Part shown: positions 8,579 through 18,452 of the stretch, piece by piece
How positions within the stretch are numbered: the first letter of the stretch is position 1
Layout: every line of letters starts with the position of its first letter
Assembly (NCBI GenBank): GCA_900550135.1
Contig: URQO01000017.1
Span: 1 to 30,032, forward strand
Length of the DNA: 30,032 nt
Source of the DNA: an uncultured Eubacterium sp.
Lineage (GTDB): Bacteria; Bacillota; Clostridia; Lachnospirales; Lachnospiraceae
Direction: 5' to 3'
The notes under the pieces: model-generated
Told to the model about the DNA's origin: nothing
What the model saw: only the letters and a program-made list of their open reading frames with translations
The model's database searches: none
Position numbers and translations under genes: made by a program

Positions 8579-9550
8579 TTATCTTCTTTTTATTATAGAG
8601 AATACTCGTAACATCCAATTAAATTTTAAACAATATAATGTTTTAAAAATTTTATAATTTATATTTATACATTGTCCCTTAACAGCAATTTTTCTAAATT
8701 CTTTACTCTGCATTTCTCTGACAATACTTTTCAATTCTTTAAAATCATATATTTCACATAATCTTAAAAATGAATAAAGTAAATATTGACCTAAAATTCC
8801 ATCATTTTCATCTACAATGTTTCTTATTAGATAATTATTTTTATATTCATTATATATTTTCAATATTGTATATTTCTGTATTTCTTTATCTACTTTCTTT
8901 GAAACCAAAGAGTTTTCTACAATATAATGTTTTACCAAAGTATCAGATATTACCTGCACTTGATTGATATACTTAATATATTCCATATTAAATACTGCAT
9001 CTTCCGATACCGATATTTTTTCATCAAAAAATATATCATTTTTTTTGATTACTTCTGTTATGTATAATTTATTCCACGGATAATTTGCCAAATGTTCAAA
9101 TCCATACTGTTTTGAATACGCGTTTAAATAATCCACTATTTCTGTTGAAGCAATGCTATCCTTTACTTCCTCAATTTGATTATTGTGTACCTTTTTATAA
9201 CCACATACGACCAATTCTGTATTGTAATTTTCAATGCAAGAAACCATTTTTTCTACAAATTCATTTTCATATTCATCATCACTGTCCAAAAAGCACAAAT
9301 ATTCGCCGTTAGCACTGATTATTCCAGTGTTTCTAGTAGCACTAACACCTTTTCCTACTGTATCCAAAACGACAATTCTATTATCTTTTCGTGCATATTC
9401 CTCACATATCTTTTTGCTATCATCTGTGGAATGATCATTTATCAATATAATCTCCAGATTCTTGTATGTTTGATTTGTTATGCTATTAATACTCCTGTCT
9501 AAATACTCAATGGCATTGTATACAGGTACAATTACGCTTACTTTGTTCAT
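8579..9550 (-). CDS. Family 2 glycosyltransferase (GT-A fold)
   Basis: A 323-residue GT2 enzyme with the opening SVIVPVYNAIEYLDRSI, the nucleotide-binding INDHSTD (37-43, with His where Gly is usual), the GKGVSATRNTGI loop (66-77) and DSDD at 89-92. A second acidic motif, SVSEDAVFN, fits the catalytic-base region found in this subfamily. The C-terminal part is helical and basic. The ribosome binding site is weak (GAGAGA). It would add one sugar to the repeat unit at the inner membrane face. It shares the subfamily layout with the GT2 at 10615-11616. Confidence 0.9.
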   Translation of the reverse strand: MNKVSVIVPVYNAIEYLDRSINSITNQTYKNLEIILINDHSTDDSKKICEEYARKDNRIVVLDTVGKGVSATRNTGIISANGEYLCFLDSDDEYENEFVEKMVSCIENYNTELVVCGYKKVHNNQIEEVKDSIASTEIVDYLNAYSKQYGFEHLANYPWNKLYITEVIKKNDIFFDEKISVSEDAVFNMEYIKYINQVQVISDTLVKHYIVENSLVSKKVDKEIQKYTILKIYNEYKNNYLIRNIVDENDGILGQYLLYSFLRLCEIYDFKELKSIVREMQSKEFRKIAVKGQCININYKIFKTLYCLKFNWMLRVFSIIKRR

Positions 9551-9568
9551 ATATTTTCTATCTCTCTA

Positions 9569-10603
9569 TTATTTCTTCTTTACAATATTCATTTTTCTAA
9601 TAACCCAATCTATTAAGTAGCAAATCGGTAACATTACAATGATTGTCCATATTAAAATCAATAACCAATATTTAGGAGCATATATAACACTTGGAATAAA
9701 CGTAACGACTATTGGATAATGAATCAGCCACATATTTGTTGAGTGTTTTCCTAAATATTTCAATATTTTTTCAAACACAGTACCATAAAAAATATAAGCT
9801 GTCGTAAAACAAATGATAGGTGCTGTGATATTATCAAATACTGTAGCTTTTTCTACAATTATGAATGCATATACCATTATTAAAACTATAGTTAATATAA
9901 TTTTTTTATATTTATGTACCCTTTGATTTAAGATATGCATTAATTTCTCAAACACTAAATACTCTGCACAAACATATCCAATCAAAAACACAGACAAAAA
10001 CATAAACGGTTCTATTAATGCTCTATATGATATAGGTGTAACACCAACACTACTTTGAAGTACACGATTTATAATCGTCACCACCAATTTTATTCCTACA
10101 ATTCCAAATAATTCTAAAATCAATGGTATTTTCCTATATATTCTGTTTATAATCGGAAATACCAGCAGAATAACTATATATGTTAGTATAAACCATGCAA
10201 ATCTATTATAAGTATAATCTAATCCCAATAAATTGAGTATTACACACTTTAAAGTTAGACTTTGCTTTTTGAAAATAGCACTAAGTATTATAATTATTAC
10301 CGTTATTAGTGCATATTGTATCCAAATATTTTTAATACGTATTAAAGCATCTTTAAAAGAAAATACTTTTTTCCTTTTTTGAACACAATACATACCATAT
10401 CCCGATAAAAAAAGGAACATTGACACGCAAATATTTCCAACTGAGCCTATAATCCATGGTATGTCATGTCCATTAGGTAATTTAAATAAAGCCACATATT
10501 CTTCAAAATCCACCCAACAATATAAGTGCAAAAATAACATCAAAATCATCGCAATTCCTTTTGCTATTTGTGTATGCTCTTTTGTAAATTTAAATTTTTC
10601 CAT
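9569..10603 (-). CDS. Acyltransferase-3 family membrane O-acyltransferase
   Basis: A 344-residue membrane protein with about ten hydrophobic segments. The start, F-T-K-E-H-T-x-x-A-K-G-I-A-M followed by LFLHLY with His at residue 26, matches the acyltransferase-3 family, as does the first-loop pattern FLFLSGYGMY. The C-terminus has the usual HSTNMWLIHYPI motif, a second His-containing membrane signature seen in the family. It probably acetylates a sugar of the polysaccharide, with acetyl-CoA as the likely donor. It sits between two GT2 genes in the operon, with GTAGGAG five to six bases ahead of the ATG. Confidence 0.87.
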   Translation of the reverse strand: MEKFKFTKEHTQIAKGIAMILMLFLHLYCWVDFEEYVALFKLPNGHDIPWIIGSVGNICVSMFLFLSGYGMYCVQKRKKVFSFKDALIRIKNIWIQYALITVIIIILSAIFKKQSLTLKCVILNLLGLDYTYNRFAWFILTYIVILLVFPIINRIYRKIPLILELFGIVGIKLVVTIINRVLQSSVGVTPISYRALIEPFMFLSVFLIGYVCAEYLVFEKLMHILNQRVHKYKKIILTIVLIMVYAFIIVEKATVFDNITAPIICFTTAYIFYGTVFEKILKYLGKHSTNMWLIHYPIVVTFIPSVIYAPKYWLLILIWTIIVMLPICYLIDWVIRKMNIVKKK

Positions 10604-10614
10604 TTTTTCTCCTA

Positions 10615-11616
10615 CTACTTTACTATTTTTCTTTTTAAGTCACCAAGTCTTACATAATAGTAAAAATATTTCATTCTTCCTGTATCTATGCTTCTAAACA
10701 GCTGTCCTAAATGCTTTGGATTGTCAGTATCCAAATACAATTCTTCTTTATATGGACATCGATTTATTGTTTCTTTCATTAATTTCTTTTTCTCTTTTGT
10801 AGAAAGATCAGCATTCCATATAATGTTTTTTATAATTGCATCTGCCAAATAATGTAGAACAACCATATTGAAAACTTTCTTTCCTGCCTCTTCAATATCG
10901 ACGTTGTGCACTCTGTTTACAAAATATTCTATTCCGTTTAATCTTGCCAAATTAGAATTGTGCAATAAGCTTGTACTTCTTTGGAGATACTCATAACCAA
11001 CATAATCAATATAGGTGATTTTGTTCCAATATTTTAATAATTCCATGTTATATACTAAATCTTCCCTGTCAATAACTTTGGCATCTCCAAGAATCTCTGA
11101 CTTATCTAAAATAGATTTTCTATACATTTTGTTCCATGCATACCCAAAAGACATTTCTATGATTGCATCATAAAGTTTGTTTACCATCTGCATATGAGTG
11201 TAAGAGACATTTTCCCATGCACAGGTTTCTAATATGTTTCCCTGTTCATCTACTTTTTCATATCCATATATAACCACATCTGAATTTTCACTATTGGCTT
11301 TCTTTACACACACTTCAACCAGTTCTTTTTTTACAGTGTCATCGCTATCTATATACATAACATAATCACCTGTTGCCACCTGATATCCTGCATTTCTTGC
11401 AGAAGCCAGTCCACCATTTTTCTTATGTACAACTTTTATTCTATTGTCCTCTTCCTCCAACCTGTCACATATTTGTCCACAACTATCTGTTGCTCCGTCA
11501 TCAACCAATATAATCTCCAGATTCTCGTATGTCTGATTTTGTACTGATTTGACACATTTTTCCAAATAATTTTCCACATTGTATATGGGTAAAATAATTG
11601 ACACTACTTCTTTCAT
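10615..11616 (-). CDS. Family 2 glycosyltransferase (GT-A fold)
   Basis: A 333-residue GT2 enzyme. Motifs in order: SIILPIYNVENYLEKCV, LVDDGATD (37-44), KNGGLASARNAGY (66-78), DSDD (90-93), and the second acidic site IDREDLVYN. This order is typical of EpsH/CpsI-like capsule transferases. The C-terminal 100 residues end in a basic tail (DLKRKIVK), which may help membrane attachment. AAAGGTGG lies unusually far, about 14 bases, from the ATG at 11616. Donor sugar unknown. Confidence 0.9.
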   Translation of the reverse strand: MKEVVSIILPIYNVENYLEKCVKSVQNQTYENLEIILVDDGATDSCGQICDRLEEEDNRIKVVHKKNGGLASARNAGYQVATGDYVMYIDSDDTVKKELVEVCVKKANSENSDVVIYGYEKVDEQGNILETCAWENVSYTHMQMVNKLYDAIIEMSFGYAWNKMYRKSILDKSEILGDAKVIDREDLVYNMELLKYWNKITYIDYVGYEYLQRSTSLLHNSNLARLNGIEYFVNRVHNVDIEEAGKKVFNMVVLHYLADAIIKNIIWNADLSTKEKKKLMKETINRCPYKEELYLDTDNPKHLGQLFRSIDTGRMKYFYYYVRLGDLKRKIVK

Positions 11617-11660
11617 ATATTAATTATTATCCACCTTTGTTGTTATAAATATTTTATTAA

Positions 11661-12878
11661 TTAACGCTTTAGGTTAATTGCACTAACTATCTCTACAAAA
11701 TCATTATAATAATTTTCTGTGCTGAATTTTCCTACTCTACCAATTGAAGCTTTTCCCATTGTTATTCTTTTCTCTTTATTGCTTATAAGTTCATTTATGC
11801 TTTCTGTCATATTATCCACTAGTTGTGCGTCTATTTTATTTATCATCGCACATTCTTCTGTTGCATATTCAGGAATGCCACCTGAGTAAGTTGTAATAAT
11901 CGGCAAACCTGATGCCATTGCTTCAAAAATAGTTAGTGGTGCCGGATCTTGTCCTGTTGATGGTAATATTGCAACATCTGCCATCTTATACACATATGGC
12001 ATATCATCATGTTTAACATAGCCTGTGAATACCACATCTTCTTTTATATCTTCTATTTCGTCATAAACCATTTGAGTATACGCATCTACAATTGTATTAC
12101 TGGTCTGTGCACTTCCTACTATTACAAGTTTTATGCCCTCTCTGCTTTTTAATTGCTTATATGCCTTTACCAATTCAAGAACACCTTTTTCCTGTGATAT
12201 TCTACCTGAAAATATAAATACAATGTCACTGTCATTTATTCCATATTTTTTTCTTAACTCACTTCTTTGTTCTCCTATAAATTTCACTCCAAACTTATTC
12301 AAATCCGTACAATTCTTTAGCACATGTACTTTTTCACTATTTATTTCACTTACAGTTAATATTCTATTCTTTATATATTGACTTACCGTTATTATTCCAC
12401 CACAATCAACAGCAGCTTTCCGATACTTTTTAAGAACCTTTTCAGGAATTTTGTTATTTATATAGTCCCAGTGTGTATGTAACAACACTTTTTCTCCAAA
12501 TATTTTTACATATTTACTAAAAGGAACCATCGTATTTTCTATCAAAACATAGTCCACATCCTCGGCTTCTATGCTACTAATTATTTCATCATAGCTAAAC
12601 CTTTCCAATGGAATATGAAACCCTGTTGTAACTTTAATATATTTTCTCTTTATTCTTTGTCCTATACTATTTTTCTTTTCCGGTAAAAATATAAATTTTG
12701 TTTTTTTGTATTTCTCTGTTTTTTTCTTGGCCTCTTCGTTATCTATACTATAGACAATAAATTCAATTTGTCCTCTTCTTTCATTTTCATCTAATATTTG
12801 ATTTATCAACGTTTCTGCTCCGCCACCTCTAACACAAGGCACTGGTAATTCACCAACTGTTATTATCGCAATTTTCAT
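11661..12878 (-). CDS. Family 4 glycosyltransferase with altered E-x7-E motif
   Basis: I use the start at 12878 (405 residues, MKIAIITVGELPVP) because AAGGAG lies seven bases upstream. A longer reading to 12917 would overlap the upstream gene and lacks such support. The GT4 features are GGGAETLI at the N-terminus and GRISQEKGVLELVKA in the donor domain. The usual E-x7-E is D-x7-E here (GQDPAPLTIFEAM), so the first Glu is replaced by Asp. The replacement is conservative, and the protein is otherwise complete, so activity is likely. It is a paralogue of the GT4 at 7323-8513. The gene starts 11 bases after the stop of the gene upstream. Confidence 0.88.
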   Translation of the reverse strand: MKIAIITVGELPVPCVRGGGAETLINQILDENERRGQIEFIVYSIDNEEAKKKTEKYKKTKFIFLPEKKNSIGQRIKRKYIKVTTGFHIPLERFSYDEIISSIEAEDVDYVLIENTMVPFSKYVKIFGEKVLLHTHWDYINNKIPEKVLKKYRKAAVDCGGIITVSQYIKNRILTVSEINSEKVHVLKNCTDLNKFGVKFIGEQRSELRKKYGINDSDIVFIFSGRISQEKGVLELVKAYKQLKSREGIKLVIVGSAQTSNTIVDAYTQMVYDEIEDIKEDVVFTGYVKHDDMPYVYKMADVAILPSTGQDPAPLTIFEAMASGLPIITTYSGGIPEYATEECAMINKIDAQLVDNMTESINELISNKEKRITMGKASIGRVGKFSTENYYNDFVEIVSAINLKR

Positions 12879-12889
12879 ATATATGCTCC

Positions 12890-13972
12890 TTATAATTGTT
12901 CTATTAAATCTTTCCACTGAGTTGCTATTCTATCTATGTCAAACTTTTCCGTTCCTTCCAGTGCTTTGTCGGAAAAGTTTTTTCGCATATTTTCATCTTC
13001 GATTAACAGATTAATTTTTTCTGCCATTTGCTCTATATCAAAACAATCTGTAAGATAACCATTTATGCCATCCAATATGATTTCACTTGGACCTGCCGGA
13101 CACCTAAAACTTACACAAGGTAATCCTTCTTTTTTCGCTTCGGTCAAAACCAATCCAAATCCTTCAGCTCTTGAAGTTAATACGAAAATTGCTGACTTTC
13201 TATAATAATCTTCTATATTGTTTACATTTCCCTGTAAAATAAGGTTTTGTTCTAAACCACATTTCTTTATTTTATCTTCCAGTGCTTTTCTTTCTTCACC
13301 TTCACCACATATAATCCATTGCCAGTTGGGATGTTTTTTTAGCACGATGTTTGCCACATCCACCAACATGTCAAATCCCTTTTGAACAGTCAACCTTCCG
13401 GCACTTATTATCATCTTGCTATTTAAATCATAATTTGACACGTTACCTATTGCCTGCTCTATTGGATTATGGATTCTTACTATTTTTCCACGAATTTTAG
13501 TTTCTTTTTCATAGTTTTTTTTATCTTCATCTGTTAGTACAACTATGGCATCTGCTTTTTTTGATGCCCATTTTCTTGTAAACTTTCTATAGTTACCATC
13601 AGGATTGTAAAAATAATTAAACTGTTCCCATGATATTAGCTTACATTTTGTTCTTCTTAATGCAGAGATTGAATACAAATCCAATATACCATCAATATCT
13701 ATTAGCACATCAATATTTTGACTTTTAACAAATTTTCTGACTTTTCTAATATATGCTAAAATCTTTTTTCCACTGGTAATTTCATCAAACAAAGTGTACC
13801 TTTTTATTTCATCATTTAACCGGAAAAACATTTTTTCATTGTTTTCCCACAAACTCAGAAAACATATATTCAATTTTTCATCTTTTACCAGTTGATTTGC
13901 AATGACGGTGCTGACTCTTTCTGTACCACCACTTCTTGTAATATCACCTGAAAAAAAACAGATATTTTTCAT
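12890..13972 (-). CDS. Family 4 glycosyltransferase (GT-B fold)
   Basis: A 360-residue GT4 enzyme. The acceptor domain begins with ICFFSGDITRSGGTERVS. The donor domain has GRLTVQKGFDMLVDV and an intact E-x7-E in SRAEGFGLVLTEAK, followed by the family's SFRCPAGPSEII loop, which is common in capsule galactosyl- and N-acetylgalactosaminyl-type GT4 enzymes (family knowledge; the sugar is not proven). The ATG at 13972 is preferred; an in-frame TTG directly before it is also open. AAAGG lies about 12 bases upstream. It shares ancestry with the GT4 at 6130-7311. Confidence 0.9.
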   Translation of the reverse strand: MKNICFFSGDITRSGGTERVSTVIANQLVKDEKLNICFLSLWENNEKMFFRLNDEIKRYTLFDEITSGKKILAYIRKVRKFVKSQNIDVLIDIDGILDLYSISALRRTKCKLISWEQFNYFYNPDGNYRKFTRKWASKKADAIVVLTDEDKKNYEKETKIRGKIVRIHNPIEQAIGNVSNYDLNSKMIISAGRLTVQKGFDMLVDVANIVLKKHPNWQWIICGEGEERKALEDKIKKCGLEQNLILQGNVNNIEDYYRKSAIFVLTSRAEGFGLVLTEAKKEGLPCVSFRCPAGPSEIILDGINGYLTDCFDIEQMAEKINLLIEDENMRKNFSDKALEGTEKFDIDRIATQWKDLIEQL

Positions 13973-13996
13973 CAAAAGTAATTACCTTTCTCAAAT

Positions 13997-15157
13997 TTAC
14001 ACTATAAAACTAGACAGTTTCCAGAGTTTATAATTTCTAGTTATAAATGCTTTATCTATATCTTTTTCTATTGTTCGTCTTCCTGTTTTATAACTTTTTG
14101 GACGAATATTATCAAGCATTTCACAGGCCAAATTAAATGCACTTTCCATTACATTATCCGGCATAAGTGAAATACGTCTATATAGTAACGTAGACATATG
14201 GCTTTTTACAAGATCATACTGCAACCCATCATTTGCCAATCCATTTTGCATTGCATCTTCCAGCACTTGTTCCATGACCCAATAGTGATCTATACATTTT
14301 TTGCTATGCCTTGCCTTGGCAGTAATGCCATTTGGATTTAGTCTGTATGCATATACAATATCAGAAATCACCACCATTTTTTTACACAATCTATATAAAA
14401 CCATACATACAATAGTGTCCTCAAACCATACATCAAGGGGAAACCTAAGTTGATTAAACATATCTCTTTTATATATCTTAGCCCACGGGAAACCCGGTGC
14501 CCCTAGTATATCCTCTGTAGATGTCAGTATTTTATTTCCATATTTACTATAATTTAAGTTATTGTTTCCTTCAACAAAGCTATAATAACTTCCCTGGACA
14601 ATGTCTGCATCTTGTTCCACAATTGTTTTCATCATACTTTCAATGGCATTTCCAACAAGCATATCATCTGAATCAAGGAACATTATATACTTTCCAACAC
14701 TTGCGTCTATTCCTGTATTTCTTGCACCGGAGAATCCTTTATTCTCCTGATTTATCAAATAAATTTTTTCTGAATTTATGCTTTTTACAATTCTTTCTGT
14801 TTGGTCTGTTGAACCATCATTTACAATAATCAGCTCATAATCTACATCGGTCTGCTGATTTATTACTGAATCAATACATTCTCTTATTGTCTTTTCAGCA
14901 TTATAAGCAGGTACAACAATTGATAAATCTTTTTCGTATTGTCTGTTTGTTTCTGTAGTATGCATATCAGGTCTTTGGCTTGTTTCTTCCAATATTTTCC
15001 TTGATTCAGCAACTTCCATAGTGCACTTTCTTTTCATAAACAATCGTACTATGTAGTAATACACCATCAGAACAGTATATCCTACATTGGTCAATAATTT
15101 AGCTAAGGAATCTTTGCCTGTTTTTTTTAAAAATGTGTTGTACATTCTTTGTTTCAT
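13997..15157 (-). CDS. Family 2 glycosyltransferase with N-terminal extension
   Basis: A 386-residue GT2 enzyme whose catalytic domain begins only near residue 78 (LSIVVPAYNAEKTIRECI). It then has IVNDGSTDQT (111-120), NKGFSGARNTGI (139-150) and DSDD (162-165). The first 75 residues hold a hydrophobic stretch at about 26-42 flanked by basic residues, a possible membrane anchor not present in the other GT2 enzymes here. The second acidic site WFEDTIV is present. The gene starts three bases after the polymerase-like gene ends, and its AAAGGTGA lies inside that gene's last codons. Confidence 0.9.
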   Translation of the reverse strand: MKQRMYNTFLKKTGKDSLAKLLTNVGYTVLMVYYYIVRLFMKRKCTMEVAESRKILEETSQRPDMHTTETNRQYEKDLSIVVPAYNAEKTIRECIDSVINQQTDVDYELIIVNDGSTDQTERIVKSINSEKIYLINQENKGFSGARNTGIDASVGKYIMFLDSDDMLVGNAIESMMKTIVEQDADIVQGSYYSFVEGNNNLNYSKYGNKILTSTEDILGAPGFPWAKIYKRDMFNQLRFPLDVWFEDTIVCMVLYRLCKKMVVISDIVYAYRLNPNGITAKARHSKKCIDHYWVMEQVLEDAMQNGLANDGLQYDLVKSHMSTLLYRRISLMPDNVMESAFNLACEMLDNIRPKSYKTGRRTIEKDIDKAFITRNYKLWKLSSFIV

Positions 15158-15160
15158 ATG

Positions 15161-16267
15161 TCACCTTTTGTTTTCTTCTATATATTTTCCACTTCTATAA
15201 GCCATCAGTTGCAATATTGGAAAGGTAGTTGCTTCATGTCTTACCCATGAGCCAAAATCCGGTTCAAATACAACCGAACCAAAAAAGTACGCCACAAAGC
15301 AGGAAAGTGTAACTACCATATTGTTATTTATCTTCTTAATATTTTTTAACGTTCTAAATAAGTACGTCAATATAAATATCTGATATACAAAAAATGGTGC
15401 ATATCCCGGGTTTTTAAAAATCAATTCTATTGGAATCATCATTCGAAATGCATTTATGACGTAGTCAATCATAAAATTATTAAAATTGCTATTTACCTCA
15501 ATAGGATTAATAATTGCCGAACTGGCGCCACCAGCATCACCTATTGTAGATGTGGTTCCATCCCTTACATTTAAAGCCTCTATATAATCATCATATGCTA
15601 CAAACTGACTGGCATAAAAAAATACGAATACACCTATGAAGCACAATACAACTACTGCCCCAACTTTTATAAAATTTATTTTCTTCCTTTTTCTAAGCCA
15701 TAAAAATATAAAATATAAGAAAATGCACATAGCTGCCATGATAATATAATAATTTCTAAAATTTAAACTTTCATAATAATATATTCCCGCACACAACAAA
15801 ATCTTAAAGAATGTGTTTTTAATAGGTAAACTAATGACTATATATATAGCAAAAAAATACAATATCTGTATCATTTCTTTGTTAATATTAAATACATATA
15901 TATTTAATACTCCTACAGCCATCAATGTAAACAGTACTTCTTTCATTTCCATTTCTTTGGTTCTTGAAATAATTATCATAATAACAATAGTCATTACAAT
16001 ACCATAAAAAACGGAAAACTGTTCTATTGTTGTGAGATGAAAAATATTTATTTTCGAATGAAAGTTTACAGCATCCTGATATCCTGTCCATCCAAACGAT
16101 GCCTTATCACCATTATTCAACATATCTGCCATTCGCCAACTATCATAAAAATATTTGTCCGGTAAAAAAAACAGCTGTATGCACTTTGCTAAAATAGCTA
16201 TTGGTACAATCATTTTCAATACCAGATCTCTATTATTTTGTCTTATTACTCTGCTACTTATTTCCAT
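15161..16267 (-). CDS. EpsG/Wzy-like polysaccharide polymerase
   Basis: A 368-residue polytopic membrane protein with about ten hydrophobic segments. It has a large polar loop near residues 220-260 (YDDYIEALNVRDGTTS and onward) that would lie outside the membrane. The N-terminal region, with a Y-x-D-S-x-x-M-A motif and a patch ahead of the next helix containing FHLTTIEQF, fits the EpsG family of Firmicute polymerases. Such polymerases join flipped repeat units. The family is poorly conserved in sequence, so the call rests on topology, the loop and location. The ATG shares one base with the upstream stop (TAATG), a translational-coupling junction. It is the only polymerase candidate in the window. 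Confidence 0.72.
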   Translation of the reverse strand: MEISSRVIRQNNRDLVLKMIVPIAILAKCIQLFFLPDKYFYDSWRMADMLNNGDKASFGWTGYQDAVNFHSKINIFHLTTIEQFSVFYGIVMTIVIMIIISRTKEMEMKEVLFTLMAVGVLNIYVFNINKEMIQILYFFAIYIVISLPIKNTFFKILLCAGIYYYESLNFRNYYIIMAAMCIFLYFIFLWLRKRKKINFIKVGAVVVLCFIGVFVFFYASQFVAYDDYIEALNVRDGTTSTIGDAGGASSAIINPIEVNSNFNNFMIDYVINAFRMMIPIELIFKNPGYAPFFVYQIFILTYLFRTLKNIKKINNNMVVTLSCFVAYFFGSVVFEPDFGSWVRHEATTFPILQLMAYRSGKYIEENKR

Positions 16268-17262
16268 TACATTTTCTCTTCTATTAATTCTTTAAATTTA
16301 TTAACAGCAAACGCTACTATTAATGTTATAACTATTGTTGCAATCAGATAAGCAATTGCTCCATGTTTATAAAAAACACCATAGCCTACTGCCACTATAA
16401 TAAGTTCATGTATTAAATAAAATTCATAGGATATTTTGTCTAATCCACTTATTAGAATCAAAATCCTTTCCCTGTTTATAAACTTTCCAATAAAATATAC
16501 TATAAGTGCTATGTCCAATGACATAATCATCATTGAATCATATGCAATAACTTTATCATATATAGGTTGTTGATCAAGCATAGCTCTGGTTGCCATAGCC
16601 ACTCCCAAAATTGCAACTGTAAAAATAGTAAATAAAATTATTTTTTTACAACTAATTTTTTTCAAATCAACTTTTGTAGAAAAATATCCTATTCCATAAC
16701 CTGTGATTGCTGCTATACACCAACTTAAATTGTGTCCATACTGTAGACCAATATCTGTAGCATATGCCAAAATAATTTGCAAAATAATTAATACTGCAAG
16801 GATGACTTTTAACCATTTTCTAAATTTCTGTTCAATCCATTGATATATCGGCGTGATCAAATACAAAATCATAATTAATGTAACAAACCATAACGGATTA
16901 GTTGTATACGCCGTTCCAAATATTCCCTGAACATTCAATATATGTACAATCCATATTTTCCAATTAAACGATTGTGTATAAATGCTTTCATATGTAAGGC
17001 AGATACCTATTACTATCCAATATGGAATCATTATTCTTTTTATTTTTTTTATGTACCAGGACTTCCAATCTGTAATCACTTTTTTTCCTGCCAGATATCC
17101 TGATAATATAATAAATATATAAACACCTGAATTTAAAAATTGAGAGATTATTGACTTGCAAGGTAAGTTTATAGGCAATAGCATATGATCAAATATAATC
17201 ATAAACATTGCAACAACTCTCACAAGCTCGATTGCACTGTCTCTTTTTCCTGTCTGTTCCAT
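16267..17262 (-). CDS. Acyltransferase-3 family membrane O-acyltransferase
   Basis: A 331-residue membrane protein. The start, R-D-S-A-I-E-L-V-R-V-V-A-M with His at residue 26 (IIFDHMLLP), is the classic acyltransferase-3 pattern (WecH/OafA type). The YIFILSGYLAGKK loop and about ten hydrophobic segments are also present. Likely role: O-acetylation of a polysaccharide sugar, with acetyl-CoA on the inner face. It is the third such enzyme in the operon, and its N-terminal region differs from the other two, so the three may act on different positions. GGGAG precedes the ATG at good spacing, and its TAA overlaps the polymerase ATG. Confidence 0.88.
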   Translation of the reverse strand: MEQTGKRDSAIELVRVVAMFMIIFDHMLLPINLPCKSIISQFLNSGVYIFIILSGYLAGKKVITDWKSWYIKKIKRIMIPYWIVIGICLTYESIYTQSFNWKIWIVHILNVQGIFGTAYTTNPLWFVTLIMILYLITPIYQWIEQKFRKWLKVILAVLIILQIILAYATDIGLQYGHNLSWCIAAITGYGIGYFSTKVDLKKISCKKIILFTIFTVAILGVAMATRAMLDQQPIYDKVIAYDSMMIMSLDIALIVYFIGKFINRERILILISGLDKISYEFYLIHELIIVAVGYGVFYKHGAIAYLIATIVITLIVAFAVNKFKELIEEKM

Positions 17263-17327
17263 TTATTCTCCCTGTGATTTATAGCTAACATTTTTCCAAG
17301 CAACTCCTAACAATTGCCATTACTTTC

Positions 17328-18452
17328 TTACAATACCTTCACATAAAATTCTTCCAGCCATTTTGCCTGACTTTTTATATCAAAACCTGCATCGACTATT
17401 TGCTGATATGTGTCCCTTTTCTCAAAATTGTTTGCCTTGTCAAGCACCACATCTGCCCATTTTTCCGGGGACGCATCAAGTGGTACTATCCAGACATTTC
17501 CTGTCAGGTCACACTGAATCGGCACTTTGTCTGATATGACACATGGAAGACCTGCTGCCTGAGCCTCAACCATTGTTACAGGCAATCCTTCAAACAATGA
17601 TGGAAGCAGGAACACGTCAAAAGTCTGAACAATTCTATCAACATCTTCTCTTACTCCCAAAAACTGTACTGCATCTTCCAAGCCAAGATTTCTGACCTTT
17701 TCTTTTATCTGATTTTTCAGTGCGTCGTCAAGTTCGCCGCCACCTACCAGCAAAAGAACTGTATCTTTATCTTTTTTATGAATTTCATTAAATATATCTA
17801 TTAAAAAACCATGATTTTTCTGTGGAAAAAATCTTCCCACATGCCCTATCACCTTTTTACCTTCAATGCCAAGCTGCTTTTTCATTTCCTTTGAGACTTT
17901 AGGGTTGTATCTGTATTGATTTGCATCAACAGCATTGTTCATAATAGTTACATTGTCTCTGTTCTTTTTACCATACAACCAGTCCCCTGCTTCTTCGCCA
18001 CATGCAAACATATGGGTGTTGTAAAACTTTAGCATAAATCTGAAGTAATATCTTACTATCAGCTTTGGATTAATACCAAGAGGTCTGTTATGAGAATGTG
18101 ATATTCTAACGGGAACACCCATTTTTTTTGCTACTTTCAAAGGCAGGTAACTGCGTTCCTCCAGATTGCTGTGTATAATTTTGTATTCAGGATGTTCCTT
18201 TAAAAACTCCCTGACTTCTTTTTTATATCTGTGAAACTTTCCGGGATACATAGGACACATGTGATATACCTTACCACCAAGACTTTCTATTTCGTCCTCA
18301 TATGCTGCACGGTAATCTCTGTTTGTCAGAAAGTCAAACTTTATAATATCCCGATTTATATTTCGCATATAGTTCATAATCATGGCTTCTGCTCCACCAC
18401 GATCCATTACTGTATCTAATACTAAAACATGTACCTGTTCCATTGATTTCAT
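17328..18452 (-). CDS. EpsF-like family 4 glycosyltransferase
   Basis: A 374-residue GT4 enzyme of the EpsF/capsular type. It opens with LVLDTVMDRGGAEAMIMNYM, has the conserved IIHSNLEERSYLPL stretch and SHSHNRP in the acceptor domain, then GRFFPQKNHGFLIDI and an intact E-x7-E in SLFEGLPVTMVEAQ. It is a close paralogue of the GT4 at 19054-20223, with long shared stretches in the first 110 residues. The first ATG (18452) overlaps the upstream stop as TAATG; an alternative ATG three codons in is also possible, as AAAGGA lies three bases from the first and twelve from the second. Confidence 0.9.
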   Translation of the reverse strand: MKSMEQVHVLVLDTVMDRGGAEAMIMNYMRNINRDIIKFDFLTNRDYRAAYEDEIESLGGKVYHMCPMYPGKFHRYKKEVREFLKEHPEYKIIHSNLEERSYLPLKVAKKMGVPVRISHSHNRPLGINPKLIVRYYFRFMLKFYNTHMFACGEEAGDWLYGKKNRDNVTIMNNAVDANQYRYNPKVSKEMKKQLGIEGKKVIGHVGRFFPQKNHGFLIDIFNEIHKKDKDTVLLLVGGGELDDALKNQIKEKVRNLGLEDAVQFLGVREDVDRIVQTFDVFLLPSLFEGLPVTMVEAQAAGLPCVISDKVPIQCDLTGNVWIVPLDASPEKWADVVLDKANNFEKRDTYQQIVDAGFDIKSQAKWLEEFYVKVL

